A stretch of DNA of 64,000 bases, taken from Verticillium longisporum. Its lineage: Eukaryota; Ascomycota; Sordariomycetes; Glomerellales; Plectosphaerellaceae. Shown one piece after another: positions 34,010-45,336 of this stretch. The translations under genes and the position numbers were made by a program. Position 1 is the first letter of the stretch. Every line of letters starts with the position of its first letter. Below the pieces are notes generated by a model. The model had not been told where the DNA came from and made no database searches. It saw nothing but the letters and a program-made list of their open reading frames with translations. The stretch is taken from the NCBI GenBank assembly GCA_019188255.1, contig JAETXT010000012.1, positions 248,001 to 312,000 of the forward strand, given 5' to 3'.

Positions 34010-37000
34010 TCACGCATTCTCCAATCGGCCCGTGGCCTTCGCAAAGCGTATTGTAGCTCGCACAGCTTTCATGTTTGGCTTCCAGTCGTCACCATCTGAT
34101 GTCGTCTTTCCTCCCAAGTGAAAGGAGATGTTGTCTCTTCGTGTGTCAGGTCGTAGGAGGATCTCGGCGCGTTGTGTTGCCCATCGTGTGCATCGGAGGA
34201 GGAAGTGCTCCACCGTCTCTCTCGCGTGTCCGCATGCGCATTGGGCTGAAGCGACTGCCTTGATCCGGAAAAGTGAGGCGTTAAGTCTCGCCATGCCTGT
34301 CCTGAGCTGAGCCAGCATGCTCGCTTCTATCCAGGAAAGGTTGTCGTACAGTTCTCGAGTGTGCTTGCCAGGTAGGGCTATATCTATTTCCTTCGAGAGT
34401 TTTCCAACCTTGTCTGGTAGCCGTCTCTCTACACGTAGTTTGCGCCTTGCAGCATTGAGGGTGGTGGACCGCATCTTCGGGAATTGCTTTTCTGGTGAGG
34501 CGCCCTCTCGGCTGGCCTTGCGTGCTTCTCCTTTCGCTCTCTTCAAGAGGTCGTCCTCGAGATGATTAGGCAGCCAAACGGCTGTGACGGTGTTCCCGGT
34601 CTCTCGAAGTCGAGTGACCGCTTCGTAGATGCAGCGAACGTACTCTTGTCCAGATTGTTGGCGGGGGTTTCGAAGTGTCAGCACCGCGGCTTTGTTGCTT
34701 GTCAGTATCGTCACGGTCTGGCCTCTGAGCTGCGGCAGAAATCGTAACGCGTATGCCGCCGCCACCAGTTCTCCGGAAAATGGGTTCTGCTCGGTCCTCA
34801 TGCCGTGGGTGAAAGAAAACGTCTCGAGCCTCGTCCCTGGCCCCTTGATGATGCCGCCGACCCCGACCACCTCGTTTCGTGCCGAGCTGCTGACGGCAAT
34901 GCGCACCGTAACGTCCTCGTCGACACGCGTCAAAGTTGCGTCGTCGTCGTTCCATTCGGTGACGGTTTGCACTCTTTCCATCCACGGCGGGAGTGTAAAT
35001 GGGTTGATGGTTTCCAGATCCTCCATTGGAATCTCGTTGAGCGCAGTTGCCAGTTGGAAGAATGGGGAGCGGTGAAAGCGCCTGAATTTTCGGATGCGCG
35101 AGGTCAGCTTTCGAAGCGGGTTGGTCTCGGGCAGTGCGTGGAGGTCCGTCCATAGCTTGATGGCCCTTCTCGTGAACCGCTCTGGTGCGCTGGCGATGTG
35201 AGCCTCCGCTTCCGCTACGCTTGTCGCTACTGTGATGAACGCTCCAATAATGGCCTGCGCTCCGACTTTTTGGACACGACTGATGGCTGCCGCCACTCGG
35301 TCTTTGCACCTGTGCCTCCAGACGTTCGAGGCATAATCCACCACTGGGGCCACGGTGGCCGTGAATAGCTGCCGTGCTGTCGCCGGGGTCAATCCTCTCA
35401 GTCGCTTCAGCTCCATCGCAGCCTCCAATCCCTTGGTCGCTACTCTTGCAATATGTTCCCTATACCTGAGTCCAATGTCCATGATGACGCCGAGGATCTT
35501 GACGTGCTGTTTGGGCTCGACTGCCTGCCCCTTGATTGTGAAGGGTTCCGAATCGGATCTTTTGGCCCAGCGGGTGAAGTGGATGACTGCAGTCTTGTCC
35601 GCTTCGAAAGTCGCACCGCTTCTCCGCTCCCAGTCCAATGCTTTCTCGATGATCGCTTCAATCCCTTTGCGGTTGTCTTGCGTGGTTGGGCCGGCGACCC
35701 AGGCTGTGAAGTCGTCGACGAAGGCTATAGCCCCCCATAGCAGTTGATCTTCTGTTGTACAAGGTCCGCGTTGAAGAACAGAAAAAGGATCGGTGACAAT
35801 GGCGACCCTTGCGGCAGTCCGGCCTGGGGCAGAGTCCGAACCTCTGATGCTTGACCGTTTACCTGGACTGTCGCTGTCCGCTCTGAGCAGAATGCCTCTA
35901 CCCAACGAAGTAAATCTTCTGGAATGCCCCTTGCCCTCATTCTCTGAATGAGTCTCTCTTTGCACACTCCATTGTATGCTCCCTTCACATCGAAGCTCAC
36001 GAGGCTGACTACCCAACGATTTCGCCATGCCGCGTAGATTTGTTCTTGCAGCAATACTAATGCTTGTTCTGCTGACCTCTGTTTGCGGGCTCCGAAGTGA
36101 TTCGTGGGCAACAGGCCGTGTGTCTCGACTGCATGGGAGATCCTCTCCGCAACAACCGACTCGAGAACCTTGCCGAGCGTTGCGAGGAGCGAGATGGGCC
36201 TCCAAGCCTTGGCGATGGTGTAGTCACCTTTGGCCGGCTTCTTGAGCGGGATAATCTTAGCATGCCTCCATTGGTCGGGGAGTCCTCCTTCCTCTAGTGA
36301 TGCGCGGAAAATCGCCAGGACCCTGTGCTTGACGGCTGGCCAAATCTGTTTCCAGACCATCGCTGGCAACCCGTCCTCACCGGGTGCTTTCCACGATTTC
36401 GTCGCGAAAAGCCGGCGCTCGACTTCTTCCATCGTGATGTCTGGCATGTTGACAGCCGATTCGCGCTGCGGCCTCTCGCATTCCTCTTCGATGTGCTCTG
36501 GTAGGGGCGGAAAGAAGGTGGGAAGCAGTTCTTCCGCTTGCTCTTTGCCGTTGGTCGTCCGCGTGCCATCAGCCTTCACAAGTTGTGGCACTTTGCCGAA
36601 TGCCGCGTCGTCACCCGACTTGAGATACTTGGCGGCCTTCCAGATGTTGTCGTTGTCGGCCAGGAAGTCGTTCCAATGAGTTTTCTTCTGTTGTCGAATG
36701 CCATCGTGGTATTGCTTCGCTGCTCCCTTGGCCGTGTTCTCCAGTGCTTCATCGCTCCGCCCTGCCCGTCTCGCTGCCCTCGCCCGGTTTCTCCAATGTG
36801 TGTGGATGTGGCGGAGCTGCGTAAGATCCGCCGTCCACCAGCGCTTCGCGTATGGCGATGGTTTGGCTTTCGGTGTCAAGGTCTGTACTGTTTCCAGCAC
36901 CACTGACATGAGTCTGTCCGTCTTCTCTTGAACCGTGCCCTCCATCGGGACTGTCTCGAGTGCCGTGGAGATTCGGGTGTTGATTTCCTTCCATGGCGCG

Positions 37001-37746
37001 TTCTTGAATAGAGGTCGGTTCTGGGCTTTCGGGGTCGGAACTGACACGTCAAAGATCGTTTCGATGGTGCGGTGGTCCGACCCGTGTTCTGTCCTGTGCG
37101 TCGTACACTTGATCATGGACGCAGCTAGGTCCTCTGACACTAGCACAAGGTCGATTGTCGATTCGTGGTCCCCGCCTTGCCATGTCTTCGTGCCCCGTAG
37201 GAGCATGCTACAGAGGGAGAGCTCGTTCATTAGGTCGATGATGTTATCAGCTTCACCCTGTCGTACCGGAGATACGTCGTCTCCTCCCCATAGTTGATCG
37301 TGGCGATTGAAGTCGCCTGCAATGACCACGTCCACTACCTTCCCTGCGGCTCTCCTAGCGTCCGCGACCACACTACGTATAGTGTTGCACGCTTCCTGTA
37401 ATGCCTGGGTGTCCATCCCCTGCACGTACACGGACACCACCAGTACCAGTCTCTCTAGGAGCCGCAATAGTGCTGCTATCATGTCCGGAGACTCTATCAG
37501 CACCTATTCCGCTTCCAAATCCTTCCTTATCCAAAGTATGCTTCGGATCGCCTATCGTCCTTCCCTAGTCGTTGGTGGGACCATCTTTGTCCATCTATGA
37601 TGTCCTATCGGAGTCGTCAATAACCGTCCCTTGATCATCCGTGCCTATGGTTCCTGAATGACCAGCACTATAGCGTCCTGAATGTCCTCATCGTTCATAA
37701 GGCTCTCGTGAACCTCGCCGCGTTTTCGCACATTGAGTTGGATCAT
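34010..37746 (-). pseudogene. LINE ORF2, broken (right copy)
   Basis: Same stops and the same missing G before reverse transcriptase motif C (C run at 35731-35736) as the left copy. Endonuclease, reverse transcriptase, RNase H-like and CCHC regions in the same order. Confidence 0.88.
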
Positions 37747-37756
37747 TCGGAGCGTA

Positions 37757-39080
37757 CTACTCATTCAAAGACGGGTACAGCTTCCTGCAATTTCTGCTGA
37801 ACGATGCATGAGGACCTCCGCAGGGAACACATTTGAGGATGGTCTCAGTGCAAGCACTATGATAGTGACCCTCCTTGGCGCATTTCCCGCATACCTGGGT
37901 CGGTCGCACTGGTGAGCTTTGTGGCCGAAACCAAACTGTTGACAGTTGTAGCACTGGTCGAGACGAGGACGAGGTTCAAAGACCTTGGCCCTCCTAGATT
38001 GTCCTCCTGCATAAGCGTAACCTTCTGCGATTAGCCTCTCCGCGTCCCTTCTCCTCGTGAGGTAAATAACCATTGATCCGCAGGCCTTCGCAACGTCTCT
38101 ATTGCTTAGCCAGCCAACTTTCGCAACTTAAACGTCGTTTTCTTTACCAATCTCCTCAGCTGCTCCACTACGGATGTGGTTCGCCTCATCCAAGACCGCC
38201 GTTCGGCTTACGTAGTCTACTTTAACAGGATAGAGTTCGTCTCGCAGCATCCGAGCTCCTCTAGGCAGCTTGGCTTCTACTAGCCGTTTCACCATAGTGT
38301 GTTCCTGCTCGTTTCTGCAGGCAATCCTGATTCGAGGCGTCTTCGGCTCTTTAGTCACGGCCAGGCAACGCCAATTAGGTTGGCTTTGGTCCATCCTAAC
38401 CTCGCCTTCCGTGAGGGTACGAACAGCGCCCGGTGTGAGTTGTTCATCTTGTTCACCCTCGATCCTTGACGTGTCGATTGTGCAGAAGTGCGTGTCCGTT
38501 GGGGTTGTCGTGGTAGCCTGCCTCGTGTTGCTGAGTTGGCCGGCCGGTGGCATCCGGGCGATGTCTGCGTAGGATGGCTCCGACCTATCCTGCCCAGCGA
38601 TTGTCGTAGTGTTTGCTTCGATGCTCGCACGCAGGCTCTGGGCTTCGTTCGTGGTCGCATGGAGGGCTTTCCTAAGCTCCTCCACTTCGTTCTGGAGCTC
38701 CTCAATTCTTCTCGACTGAGACTGGGACTCTTCCAGGACCTTTCTCATGATCTTCGTCTGTAGTTCCATCTGTTTTTCCATAGCGCGTAGCAAAGTCCTT
38801 CCGTCCAGCTGCCCTCCACTGGTCCCGGGGTTGGTCGTCGCACCGTCGATTTGGTACCGCGCCCCTTACTTCGCTTCGTGACTTCCGCATCGTCGGTCGC
38901 ATCGTCGGTTGCTTGATTGTCGATGGCTTCGTTGTCGATGGCTCGATTGTCGATGGCTTTGTTGCTCGGCTTGCGCTTCGGTCGAAGTTGTCGTCTCTCA
39001 ACACCATCCGACGCGACACGGATCGTGTCGCGTTCGATCGCCATGGCTGCAGGTGGGGCGCCACGTGGAGTGGGATCCAC
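37757..39080 (-). pseudogene. LINE ORF1, broken (right copy)
   Basis: N-terminal basic region with short Asp/Ala repeats, a coiled coil, and two zinc knuckles. Frame changes lie near 38800 and 37896 and a TAA at 38128-38130, mirrored from the left copy. Confidence 0.82.
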
Positions 39081-39798
39081 CAGTTCGCGTCGCGCCGTCC
39101 CACGTCAAGACCAGCCCACCCACGATCAATCTGCTGCCGTACTTCAACGAAATAGTAAATGATTTCAATCTTCGAGTCTGTCTGTCCGCTGCTGTTCAAA
39201 ACCCAGTCTGTCTCTCTCCAGCAGGTTGGAGGAGTCAGAGAAAGTCGACAGTGGATAGCGCTGATGGCAATGAGTGTTAGGGTCATGAATCCAAGAAGCA
39301 CGATAGCAATCCACTCAGGCCTGCTCTTTTGGACGACGCGAACTAAGCATGAAAGGGACAATGTCGAGATGAAAAGCAGGGTTCTCGCAAGCATCATGTC
39401 AGTGCCCCTAAGGACGGACATCGAAGTGGGAGGATGGTTGACCCTGAGATCGTGTCGCGGAGGCCCGGAGGAGCTCAAGCGTCCAACAGCCGACAACGAC
39501 TGCGAACATGTCGTCCGCCGCCGTTGTCAATCCTGTCCGAGTTGGCACCAACGAATGCGACTTGGGGGCCACATGGTGATGCGGTCAACCACTTGCCATT
39601 GGCTAATCACAGACTGGTCATTGTTCATTGTCTAATCGCGGACCAATCATGAGCCGCTTGTCACGAATGCAGGGGTGGGTGAAAAGCAATCTCAAATTAG
39701 GTGGCCTACCCAGCCACGCCTAAACCCATTTGCCCACACTCAGCCCATGCCTACCTGGGACATCCTCCCACGTCCTCGCCGCGCCCAGGCCGCAGTGG
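39081..39798. other. Boundary between LINE and unique DNA, no firm gene
   Basis: An open frame continues upstream of ORF1 on the minus strand to 39496 and has two hydrophobic segments (ARTLLFISTLSLSCLV and WIAIVLLGFMTLTLIAI). It may be a piece of a host membrane-protein gene at the LINE insertion point or chance; nothing else supports it. Confidence 0.3.
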
Positions 39799-40506
39799 CT
39801 ACGGATCACATGAGCTGAACGTCTCCGCGTCAGCCAAGGTCGCGTCCCCAAAGAAATGCTCGACAATGCCCCGCGCGAACAAGCCCATGGACTGCTTCAG
39901 CTTCTCCATGTTCTCGTCAAACAGGATGGCAATATCGATCAGGTTCTGCATTGCGCCGTGGGCACGAGGCAGGAGGCCTTGGAAAGCCGACGCGGTCTCG
40001 TTCATGGTGGCCTCCATGCGAGCCAGAGCTGACGCCGTCTCGTTCACGCTAGCCTCCATGCGGGCCAGCCGCGTGTCGAAGTCTGCCCATACTTCACTAG
40101 AATCAAACCAGGTTAGTTGGGCGAGCAGGGGGCCATGACAGGGATGGCGATCAGTCGCAGTCGCAACACACCTTCTGTGGACCCCACACCGGGGGCATGC
40201 GCCGCCGCTCCTCCCCATGGCAGCCGGCACGGAGGGCGGTGGGGGAGGAGGAACGGCGTTGACCGGGGTGGACGGACATGTTGGCAGGGTGAAGTCCAGG
40301 TCGGGCAGGTCGACAGGAGCGGACTGGCATAGGGCCGCTGCTTCTGGGTCCATATCCAGGAACACGTCGTCCTGGCCATGCGAATGGCCAGGCGGGAGGG
40401 AGGACAGGTTGATGGACTCGGCAAGGAGCGGCCCGAAAAGGTCGTCTTCGCGATGGACGGCCTCTTCGAGACGCATGTACTCCGGCCAGTGGTTCGTCAG
40501 GGACAT
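39799..40506 (-). CDS. Orphan coiled-coil protein, two exons
   Basis: Exon 1 is 40172-40506, exon 2 is 39799-40096, with a 75-bp intron 40097-40171 (GTGTGT..CTAAC..TAG). The intron length is a multiple of three and contains no stop, so unspliced reading is also open, but donor, branch and acceptor are all good. The 210-residue product has an acidic N-terminal half with DLPDLDFTLP, a polyproline run (PPPPPPS), a CPRC pair, then two similar 16-residue units (LARMEASVNETASA and LARMEATMNETASA) in a coiled coil, and an amphipathic C-terminus. No family recognised. A TATA-like element lies at 40643-40648. Confidence 0.6.
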   Translation of the reverse strand: MSLTNHWPEYMRLEEAVHREDDLFGPLLAESINLSSLPPGHSHGQDDVFLDMDPEAAALCQSAPVDLPDLDFTLPTCPSTPVNAVPPPPPPSVPAAMGRSGGACPRCGVHRRCVATATDRHPCHGPLLAQLTWFDSSEVWADFDTRLARMEASVNETASALARMEATMNETASAFQGLLPRAHGAMQNLIDIAILFDENMEKLKQSMGLFARGIVEHFFGDATLADAETFSSCDP

Positions 40507-40642
40507 GACGAGGATGTATAGCTGGTGGGTGTATCTGGTATCTGACGGGTGTATCTGGTGTATTTGACGGTCGTCGTGGAGATGTGCGTGGTTCGGTGGG
40601 GAGGCATACAGCGTGGCGTCTGGCCACCACGGACGTCTACGT

Positions 40643-40648
40643 CTTATA
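40643..40648 (-). promoter_or_regulatory. TATA box of the coiled-coil gene
   Basis: TATAAG on the minus strand, about 135 bp before the proposed ATG at 40506. Confidence 0.35.
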
Positions 40649-41063
40649 CGGCCTGCTGGGGTCATAGAACGCAGACCTTGGCGAGGCGTCATCCTGTGGT
40701 GTTTGGTAGGATTGGCGTGTGTCTGGCGAGACTGGTGTCTAGTGGAAATGCATGTCCGACCCAACCGGCGCTTACCTGGGGCAGAGGCCTCGTACCTGGC
40801 GCATCGGCTGCGGTGCGCGATTTCGCTTTTGACGTCTGACAATTGCCATCTGACAACTGACGTCCGGCAATCGACGTTCTACATGCGATGCGTGGCGGTT
40901 GACGTTTTGTCACACGATGCCTCACAATTGACTATGGCACAATTGGCATCCAACATGGGACGCCTGTCAGTCGCCCTTGCTATTTAGCTTGCAGGGCGAC
41001 CGTCGCCTGTCGCCGCGGCGCAAGGGATGCTCCCACTTCTCACAACCCAGTGCCCGATGCCCA

Positions 41064-42302
41064 ATGGCGCCCCACACCAAGACGATGAAGTTCCTCCTCC
41101 TTTTCCCTCTCGTCCACGCCGGCGTGCTGGCCCTGCACAACGGCCCCTGCATCTGCATGTCGAGTCCCGTCGTCGCCCTCGAGGCCGGCCGGTCGGTGGT
41201 GTCTGCCGAGTACGTTGGTTCGTTCGCGTGGAGCGGTGCCGTGTGCGATGCAGCATGCAGCGTGTGATGCAGCACGCAGCGAGTGATGCTGTTGGTGTGA
41301 CCGTTGGCGCGATGCTGCTCGATGATGTGGTGTGGTGTGGTGTGGTGTGGTCTGCTGCTAACCGCGGCTTCTAGTGTTGAGGACGCGCTGGATCGACGGT
41401 GCGGGGCCACCCTCCAATTTGAGAATCCGGACTTCCTCCCCGTCAACTACGCCTTCGAGGCCATAGCCTGCTCGGGTCGCAGGGTCGCCAGCTTCGGGGT
41501 GCCGACAGGGGCGCCCAACGGCGATGCACACATTACATGGTAGGATGGCGCACCTGCATGCCCAGCTGGTCACGCTCGGGCGAGACGGGCGAGACGGGCG
41601 ACGAGACGGGCGACGAGACGGGCGACGAGACAGACGGAGGCGCGCTAACGCGTTCTTAGGCAATGCGCGGGATTACCGCCAACGTGCTCTCACGCCACGA
41701 TCTCCGGGGGTCGCGGGGATCCCAGCCTGGCACTGGCGAATGTCGGCAGGATCGGGTGCGTGTCGGAGTCGGTGGTGACGCGGAGCTCGCTGGCGACGAT
41801 CGTGCGGTCGTCGACGACGTTTGTCTCGACGGTGCCGACGCTGGTGACGCAGACGACGACCGACTTTCGCGACGCGTCTAGCAGCGCGCCGGGCTCAAGC
41901 AACGCAATGACCACGACCAGCGCGGAAGGTTCGGCGCCCGAGTCAGACGGCGCGCCACCAACGGGGGCGACGCTGTCGGGGTCGGGATCGCTGGCGTTGG
42001 CGACTTCCACAACAGGATTGCAAGCATCGCCAACAGCGAGCCACTCCTCGACCAGAACGGGGCAATCTTCGGCGGCCGCATCGACGACATCGGCTGGTGC
42101 GCCCCTGGACGGACAGACCCCGCCCGGCGCGCAAGCGAGCCTGCCTCCGGCGGACGAGTCGTCGTCGCTCTTCCAGGTGAGCATGGCGTCCAAGGTCGTG
42201 CCATCGCCGGGGCTGACTGTGGTCGCCACGGTTGTGTCGACGTTGGTGTCGACCATGACCGTCGTCCAGACCTTGACGGCCAGCTGCTCCGCGAAGGCGT
42301 GA
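41064..42302 (+). CDS. Secreted Cys-domain protein with Ser/Thr-rich stalk, three exons
   Basis: Exons 41064-41209, 41375-41539 and 41660-42302, with introns of 165 and 120 bp (GTACGT..CTAG and GTAGGA..TTAG). Together they give 317 residues. The N-terminus is a signal peptide (MKFLLLFPLVHAGVLA; a second ATG at 41085 starts there). A domain of about 110 residues with seven Cys follows (GPCICM, DRRCGA, IACSG, WQCAGLPPTCSH, IGCV), then a long Ser/Thr/Ala/Pro-rich stretch typical of O-glycosylated fungal surface proteins. The C-terminus is Val/Thr rich with a final Cys but has no clear GPI-type hydrophobic tail. Cell-wall or secreted glycoprotein is the best guess. Splicing is needed: each intron carries stops. 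Confidence 0.65.
41578..41635 (+). repeat. Minisatellite inside intron 2
   Basis: GGGCGACGAGAC-type units, about 12 bp (some 9 bp), repeated about five times. It inflates intron 2 of the secreted-protein gene. Intron 1 also carries a TGTGG repeat at about 41328-41350. Confidence 0.8.
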
Positions 42303-42351
42303 GTGCGATGCTCGACCTGGTATATGTGACGGTAAGCCAATGTCATCAAAC

Positions 42352-42359
42352 TATATAAG
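42352..42359 (+). promoter_or_regulatory. TATA box of the 116-residue gene
   Basis: TATATAAG about 300 bp before the ATG at 42653, followed by a long pyrimidine-rich leader. Confidence 0.4.
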
Positions 42360-42462
42360 TTGTCGACCCGGCGTGGTCGGCTTTCTGTCCTGGTGATTGT
42401 AGCGTAGTGACTGCATCTGTTTTCCTACGCAGCTGTCTCCTGCTTGATCGTATCGCTGTCTT

Positions 42463-42650
42463 TTGCTTCCTCCGTCCGCCCTTCCTCGCCTTCCTCTTCT
42501 TCCATCTTCCTCCCCTTGGTCCACCTCCTCCGCCTTCTTCTTCCATCTTCCTCCCCTTGATCCACCTCCTCCGCCTTCCTCTTCTTCCTCATCTTCCTCC
42601 CCTTCCTCATCTTCCTCCCCTTCCTCCGCCTCTCTCTCTCCCTCCCTCCC
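42463..42650 (+). repeat. Pyrimidine-rich tandem-like repeat in a leader region
   Basis: CCTCCTCCGCCTTCCTCTTC and CTTCCTCCCCTTG-like units recur several times. It lies just before ATG 42653 and is probably 5' untranslated sequence; long CT-rich leaders are common in fungal promoters. Open frames across it are low-complexity artefacts. Confidence 0.6.
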
Positions 42651-42652
42651 AT

Positions 42653-43059
42653 ATGGCCTATCTGCCGTCGCTCCGGCCGTCCAACGGCACGCGGGACCCT
42701 CGCTGTATCTGTCCACCTGGCTTCCAGCTTCTTCGTCTTGACGGACTCGAAGTAGACAGGGACAACATTCCAGGGAGCAGAGCCTCCCAGTTCTTCCCGC
42801 CCGGGCCATACAGTCATCGCGACCCGTTGATGGCCATACTGCAGATGCTGCATCGCCTGGAGACAAAGGTGACGAGACTGACCGACGCAAACGTCGATCG
42901 TCGGGTACGTGTCATGGCACTGTGGCACGCGTCAAGTGTACGAAGCTCATGCGGCAACAGGACATTCCGTCGATGGAGGCACCGATCGAGGCACCGTCCA
43001 CGCAGGAGGCACTGGACGGTGGCGTGCTGACGCCTCTGTCCATGACCTCGCCGGAGTAA
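42653..43059 (+). CDS. Small orphan protein, 116 residues, two exons
   Basis: Exon 1 is 42653-42904 and exon 2 is 42961-43059, with a 56-bp intron (GTACGT..CAACAG). The N-terminal half is Pro/Arg/Gly rich with DPRCICPPGFQLLRL; a helix with heptad spacing follows (MAILQMLHRLETKVTRLTDA), and the spliced C-terminus is acidic with EAP-type repeats (PSMEAPIEAPSTQEA). No signal peptide and no family recognised. The intron joins two coherent reading stretches in phase 0 and a TATA box is present. Confidence 0.5.
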
Positions 43060-43611
43060 ATGGCCGTTGGAGTTGCGCGGGGGTGGGTGTGATGCGCTGT
43101 GCGTTAGTGTCAGATAGTTTCAATCCTTTTCCGGACCTGTTTTCCATTTCGTGACTGTGCCGTGTAGCATCGCCAGCTGAAGGATGACCCAACAAGCTTG
43201 CGTCCCTTCCTGCCTGTTCGTGCCTGGTTCTTGCTTCGTGCTTGGTTCGGTTCGTGCCTGGCCCCTCCGATTCCCGAGGACATGGCACGCTAAATGACGC
43301 CAGGACAATGGAGCGCCTTAGCTGCAGATGAGGTGCAGACCAGGTGGGGGGCGGCCTTGACCTGGTATTGGCGAGTTGGTCAGTCCTCGATTGCAGCATC
43401 GCATGAACCCTCCACCCCTGATCGTCGCTTACCAGCAACCAGCACCCAATCGCCCACGACCCGGACGAGCGCCGGTCGAGCACGCAACCACGCCACGACG
43501 ACGTGCCTGGTGGGCCGATCCCATAGCCGCCCGCGCATGGACGGCGACCTTTCATCGCCGGAGCGGGGTGTGCTGGCCTGCGTGCGGCGTGCGGCGGGTG
43601 TTGGCCATGGC

Positions 43612-43618
43612 TATAAAG
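43612..43618 (+). promoter_or_regulatory. TATA box of the 100-residue gene
   Basis: TATAAAG, 91 bp before ATG 43703. Confidence 0.45.
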
Positions 43619-43702
43619 CAGGCGGCATCAACCGGGCGGCGTCAATGGCTGGCTTGGGCATCTTGGCCTTCTCGTTCTCGCAGCCTCTCATCTTATCCTG
43701 CC

Positions 43703-44057
43703 ATGGACGATCCGCGCGTCCGAGACCTGTTCACAGGCATGCCCCTGTCCCTACGCCGGTGGGACGAGCCGCACCCGATGTATAGGCCGGACTACCGCTA
43801 TCTGTACGAAAACCTGCACGGCGCCATCACGTACTGGCAGCAAGAATATGAAGAGTTGCGGGCAGCGTCCACGGCGTACATCGACGGCCTCCAGGAGGAG
43901 ATCCGCCGCTTGGCTTCCGAGCTAGCTGCCGCGAAGCAGCGCGACCAGGAGGTTCGTCCGTCCGTCGTCTCGTATGCGTGTGACCACATGCTGACCAGGC
44001 CAGGCTCGTGAGCCAGCAGCGCCTACGACACCGAAAGCGATGTGTGCTTTTCCGTAG
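43703..44057 (+). CDS. Small orphan coiled-coil protein, 100 residues, two exons
   Basis: Exon 1 is 43703-43951 and exon 2 is 44004-44057, with a 52-bp intron (GTTCGT..CTGACC..CCAG). The product starts MDDPRVRDLFTGMPLSL and has an aromatic-rich middle (MYRPDYRYLYENLHGAITYW), then a helix with heptads (DGLQEEIRRLASELAAAKQR). The short second exon adds a Pro/Thr/Ala-rich tail. The build (short, acidic or aromatic start, coiled coil, tiny second exon) resembles the 116- and 210-residue neighbours, though no sequence identity was established. Function unknown. Confidence 0.5.
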
Positions 44058-44520
44058 GATACGTGAGGGCTGTGTCTGACTAGGGCTGTGTCTGACTTGG
44101 TAGATTGATAATGCACTTGTAAATGCATTTGCACCGCCCACCCACCTGTGACTCGCGTGGCCAATTTTGGATTTTGCTGTCAAGCCAACGGCTGCTAGTA
44201 ATGGGCCACCACCGTTGCTGGCAGCCCGACGGCAGGCATTGGTTCGGGTGACCGGGCGCTCCTCGACGGCTCGGGCGCTTACCAAGAGCTGCTGGTAGCC
44301 CGGAAGCTGGCGCTGGTAACAGGGCGCCTGCCGTCGAGCGCCTGCCGGCAGCCCCGACCAAGCCGCTTGCGAGCTGCTGTCGGAACCCGGACGCTACACT
44401 CAACGCTGCTGGTCATCAGCGATGGCCGCTCCTAGTAGCCGGACACCCCAGGTCCTCGCCCCCCGGGATTGTCACTTTATTCCCCTCCATTTTTCTCATC
44501 ATCTACCTGCGGCGAACACC

Positions 44521-45243
44521 ATGTGTTTCTACAATCAAGACGTCTGGACGTGTCGCCACTGGCAGTGGCGGCAGCGTCTCCACCCCTGCGCACAGGCACA
44601 ACACCAACGCCGACCTTGCCGTCTCAAATTGATTCTGACCGCACGATTCCACCAGGCGCCGTGTCCAGTATGCCACGCCGTCCACGAAAACGAGCGTGTG
44701 CTTCGCGCGACAGAATCGTACATCCATCGACGCTCTCGTCGACCCTCAACCCTTGCCCGAGCCCGCTGGCAAGCAGACCAACTTCGCTCCATAATCGATC
44801 AGCTCGAACGACGCTTCTCAGGTGAAAACCTCATCGTGCCGACTGCTATGCCGGCTGCCATGCCGACTGCCGACAGGCCGAGTCTGGCTGCCGCAGGTCT
44901 TCGAACGGCTGTTCAGCGCCAGGCACCACGCCCCTCGGGCGGTCTTCCCTGGATTCAGCATGGCACCTTTAGTTGCCGTAGTGGCCGGTCTCCTTCTCTT
45001 GGTCGGCGCTCGATCGACCGGCACAACCCTTGTGGTCAGGGTCGGGGCGACTTGGGTACCGTGAGAGATGGCAGCTTCATATATCGTACTTCCCTGGCCC
45101 GCTTCATCTGCATCCGATGCGGGAAAGAATTCAATCGACGGTGTGTTGGGGAGAAGCATGTGGCCAAATATCACGGCACCACCTCACCCAGAGAGACTAT
45201 ACGGGAGACGGATGGAGTGATTCTGGTGTCCACAGTGGGGTAG
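44521..45243 (+). CDS. Putative zinc-binding protein with C-terminal C2H2 finger
   Basis: ATG 44521 opens a 240-residue frame. The N-terminus is rich in Cys and His (C11, H13, H21, C23, C33, C48, C51, H52), suggesting metal binding. The C-terminus has a C2H2-type finger: C197-x2-C200-x12-H213-x4-H218 in FICIRCGKEFNRRCVGEKHV. The middle part (about 100-180) is rich in Ala, Arg and Pro and could include an unrecognised intron starting at 44821 (GTGAAA). A nucleic-acid-binding role is inferred from the finger only. Confidence 0.5.
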   Translation: MCFYNQDVWTCRHWQWRQRLHPCAQAQHQRRPCRLKLILTARFHQAPCPVCHAVHENERVLRATESYIHRRSRRPSTLARARWQADQLRSIIDQLERRFSGENLIVPTAMPAAMPTADRPSLAAAGLRTAVQRQAPRPSGGLPWIQHGTFSCRSGRSPSLGRRSIDRHNPCGQGRGDLGTVRDGSFIYRTSLARFICIRCGKEFNRRCVGEKHVAKYHGTTSPRETIRETDGVILVSTVG

Positions 45244-45336
45244 GTGCTCGCCCCAACTGTCGTCGGCGCCCCGTCGTTGGAGGGTTTCAGACACTGCACC
45301 AAACCAGAGAGTACAATCAGCAATGGAATACACATC

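Larger units (their letters stand above)
19672..39006 (-). repeat. Right arm of a 39-kb palindrome
   Basis: This is the reverse complement of 1-19330 with all the same genes on the opposite strand. The arm here is complete up to base 39006, the mirror of window base 1. The LINE in this arm continues past 39006 to its likely ORF1 start near 39080, so the true outer limit of the inverted repeat may lie further out than the window shows. Relative to the left arm it has one more T at 30364-30369, a different G-run arrangement at 29166-29176, two more T at 20894-20902 and one more A at 20714-20719. Confidence 0.97.
34010..39080 (-). mobile_element. Decayed Tad1/I-type LINE, right copy (complete 5' end visible)
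   Basis: Mirror of the left copy, but here the sequence continues past 39006, so the N-terminus of ORF1 can be read: an ATG at 39080 opens MDPTPRGAPPAAMAIERDTI, followed by the Ala-Ile-Asp-Asn repeats. All inactivating changes seen in the left copy are shared, so decay came before the arms were duplicated. Confidence 0.9.

Noticed and set aside
42407..43030. Long frames through the CT-rich repeat
   Set aside because: Low-complexity Pro/Leu/Ser or Glu/Gly runs produced by the repeat; the real start is likely 42653.
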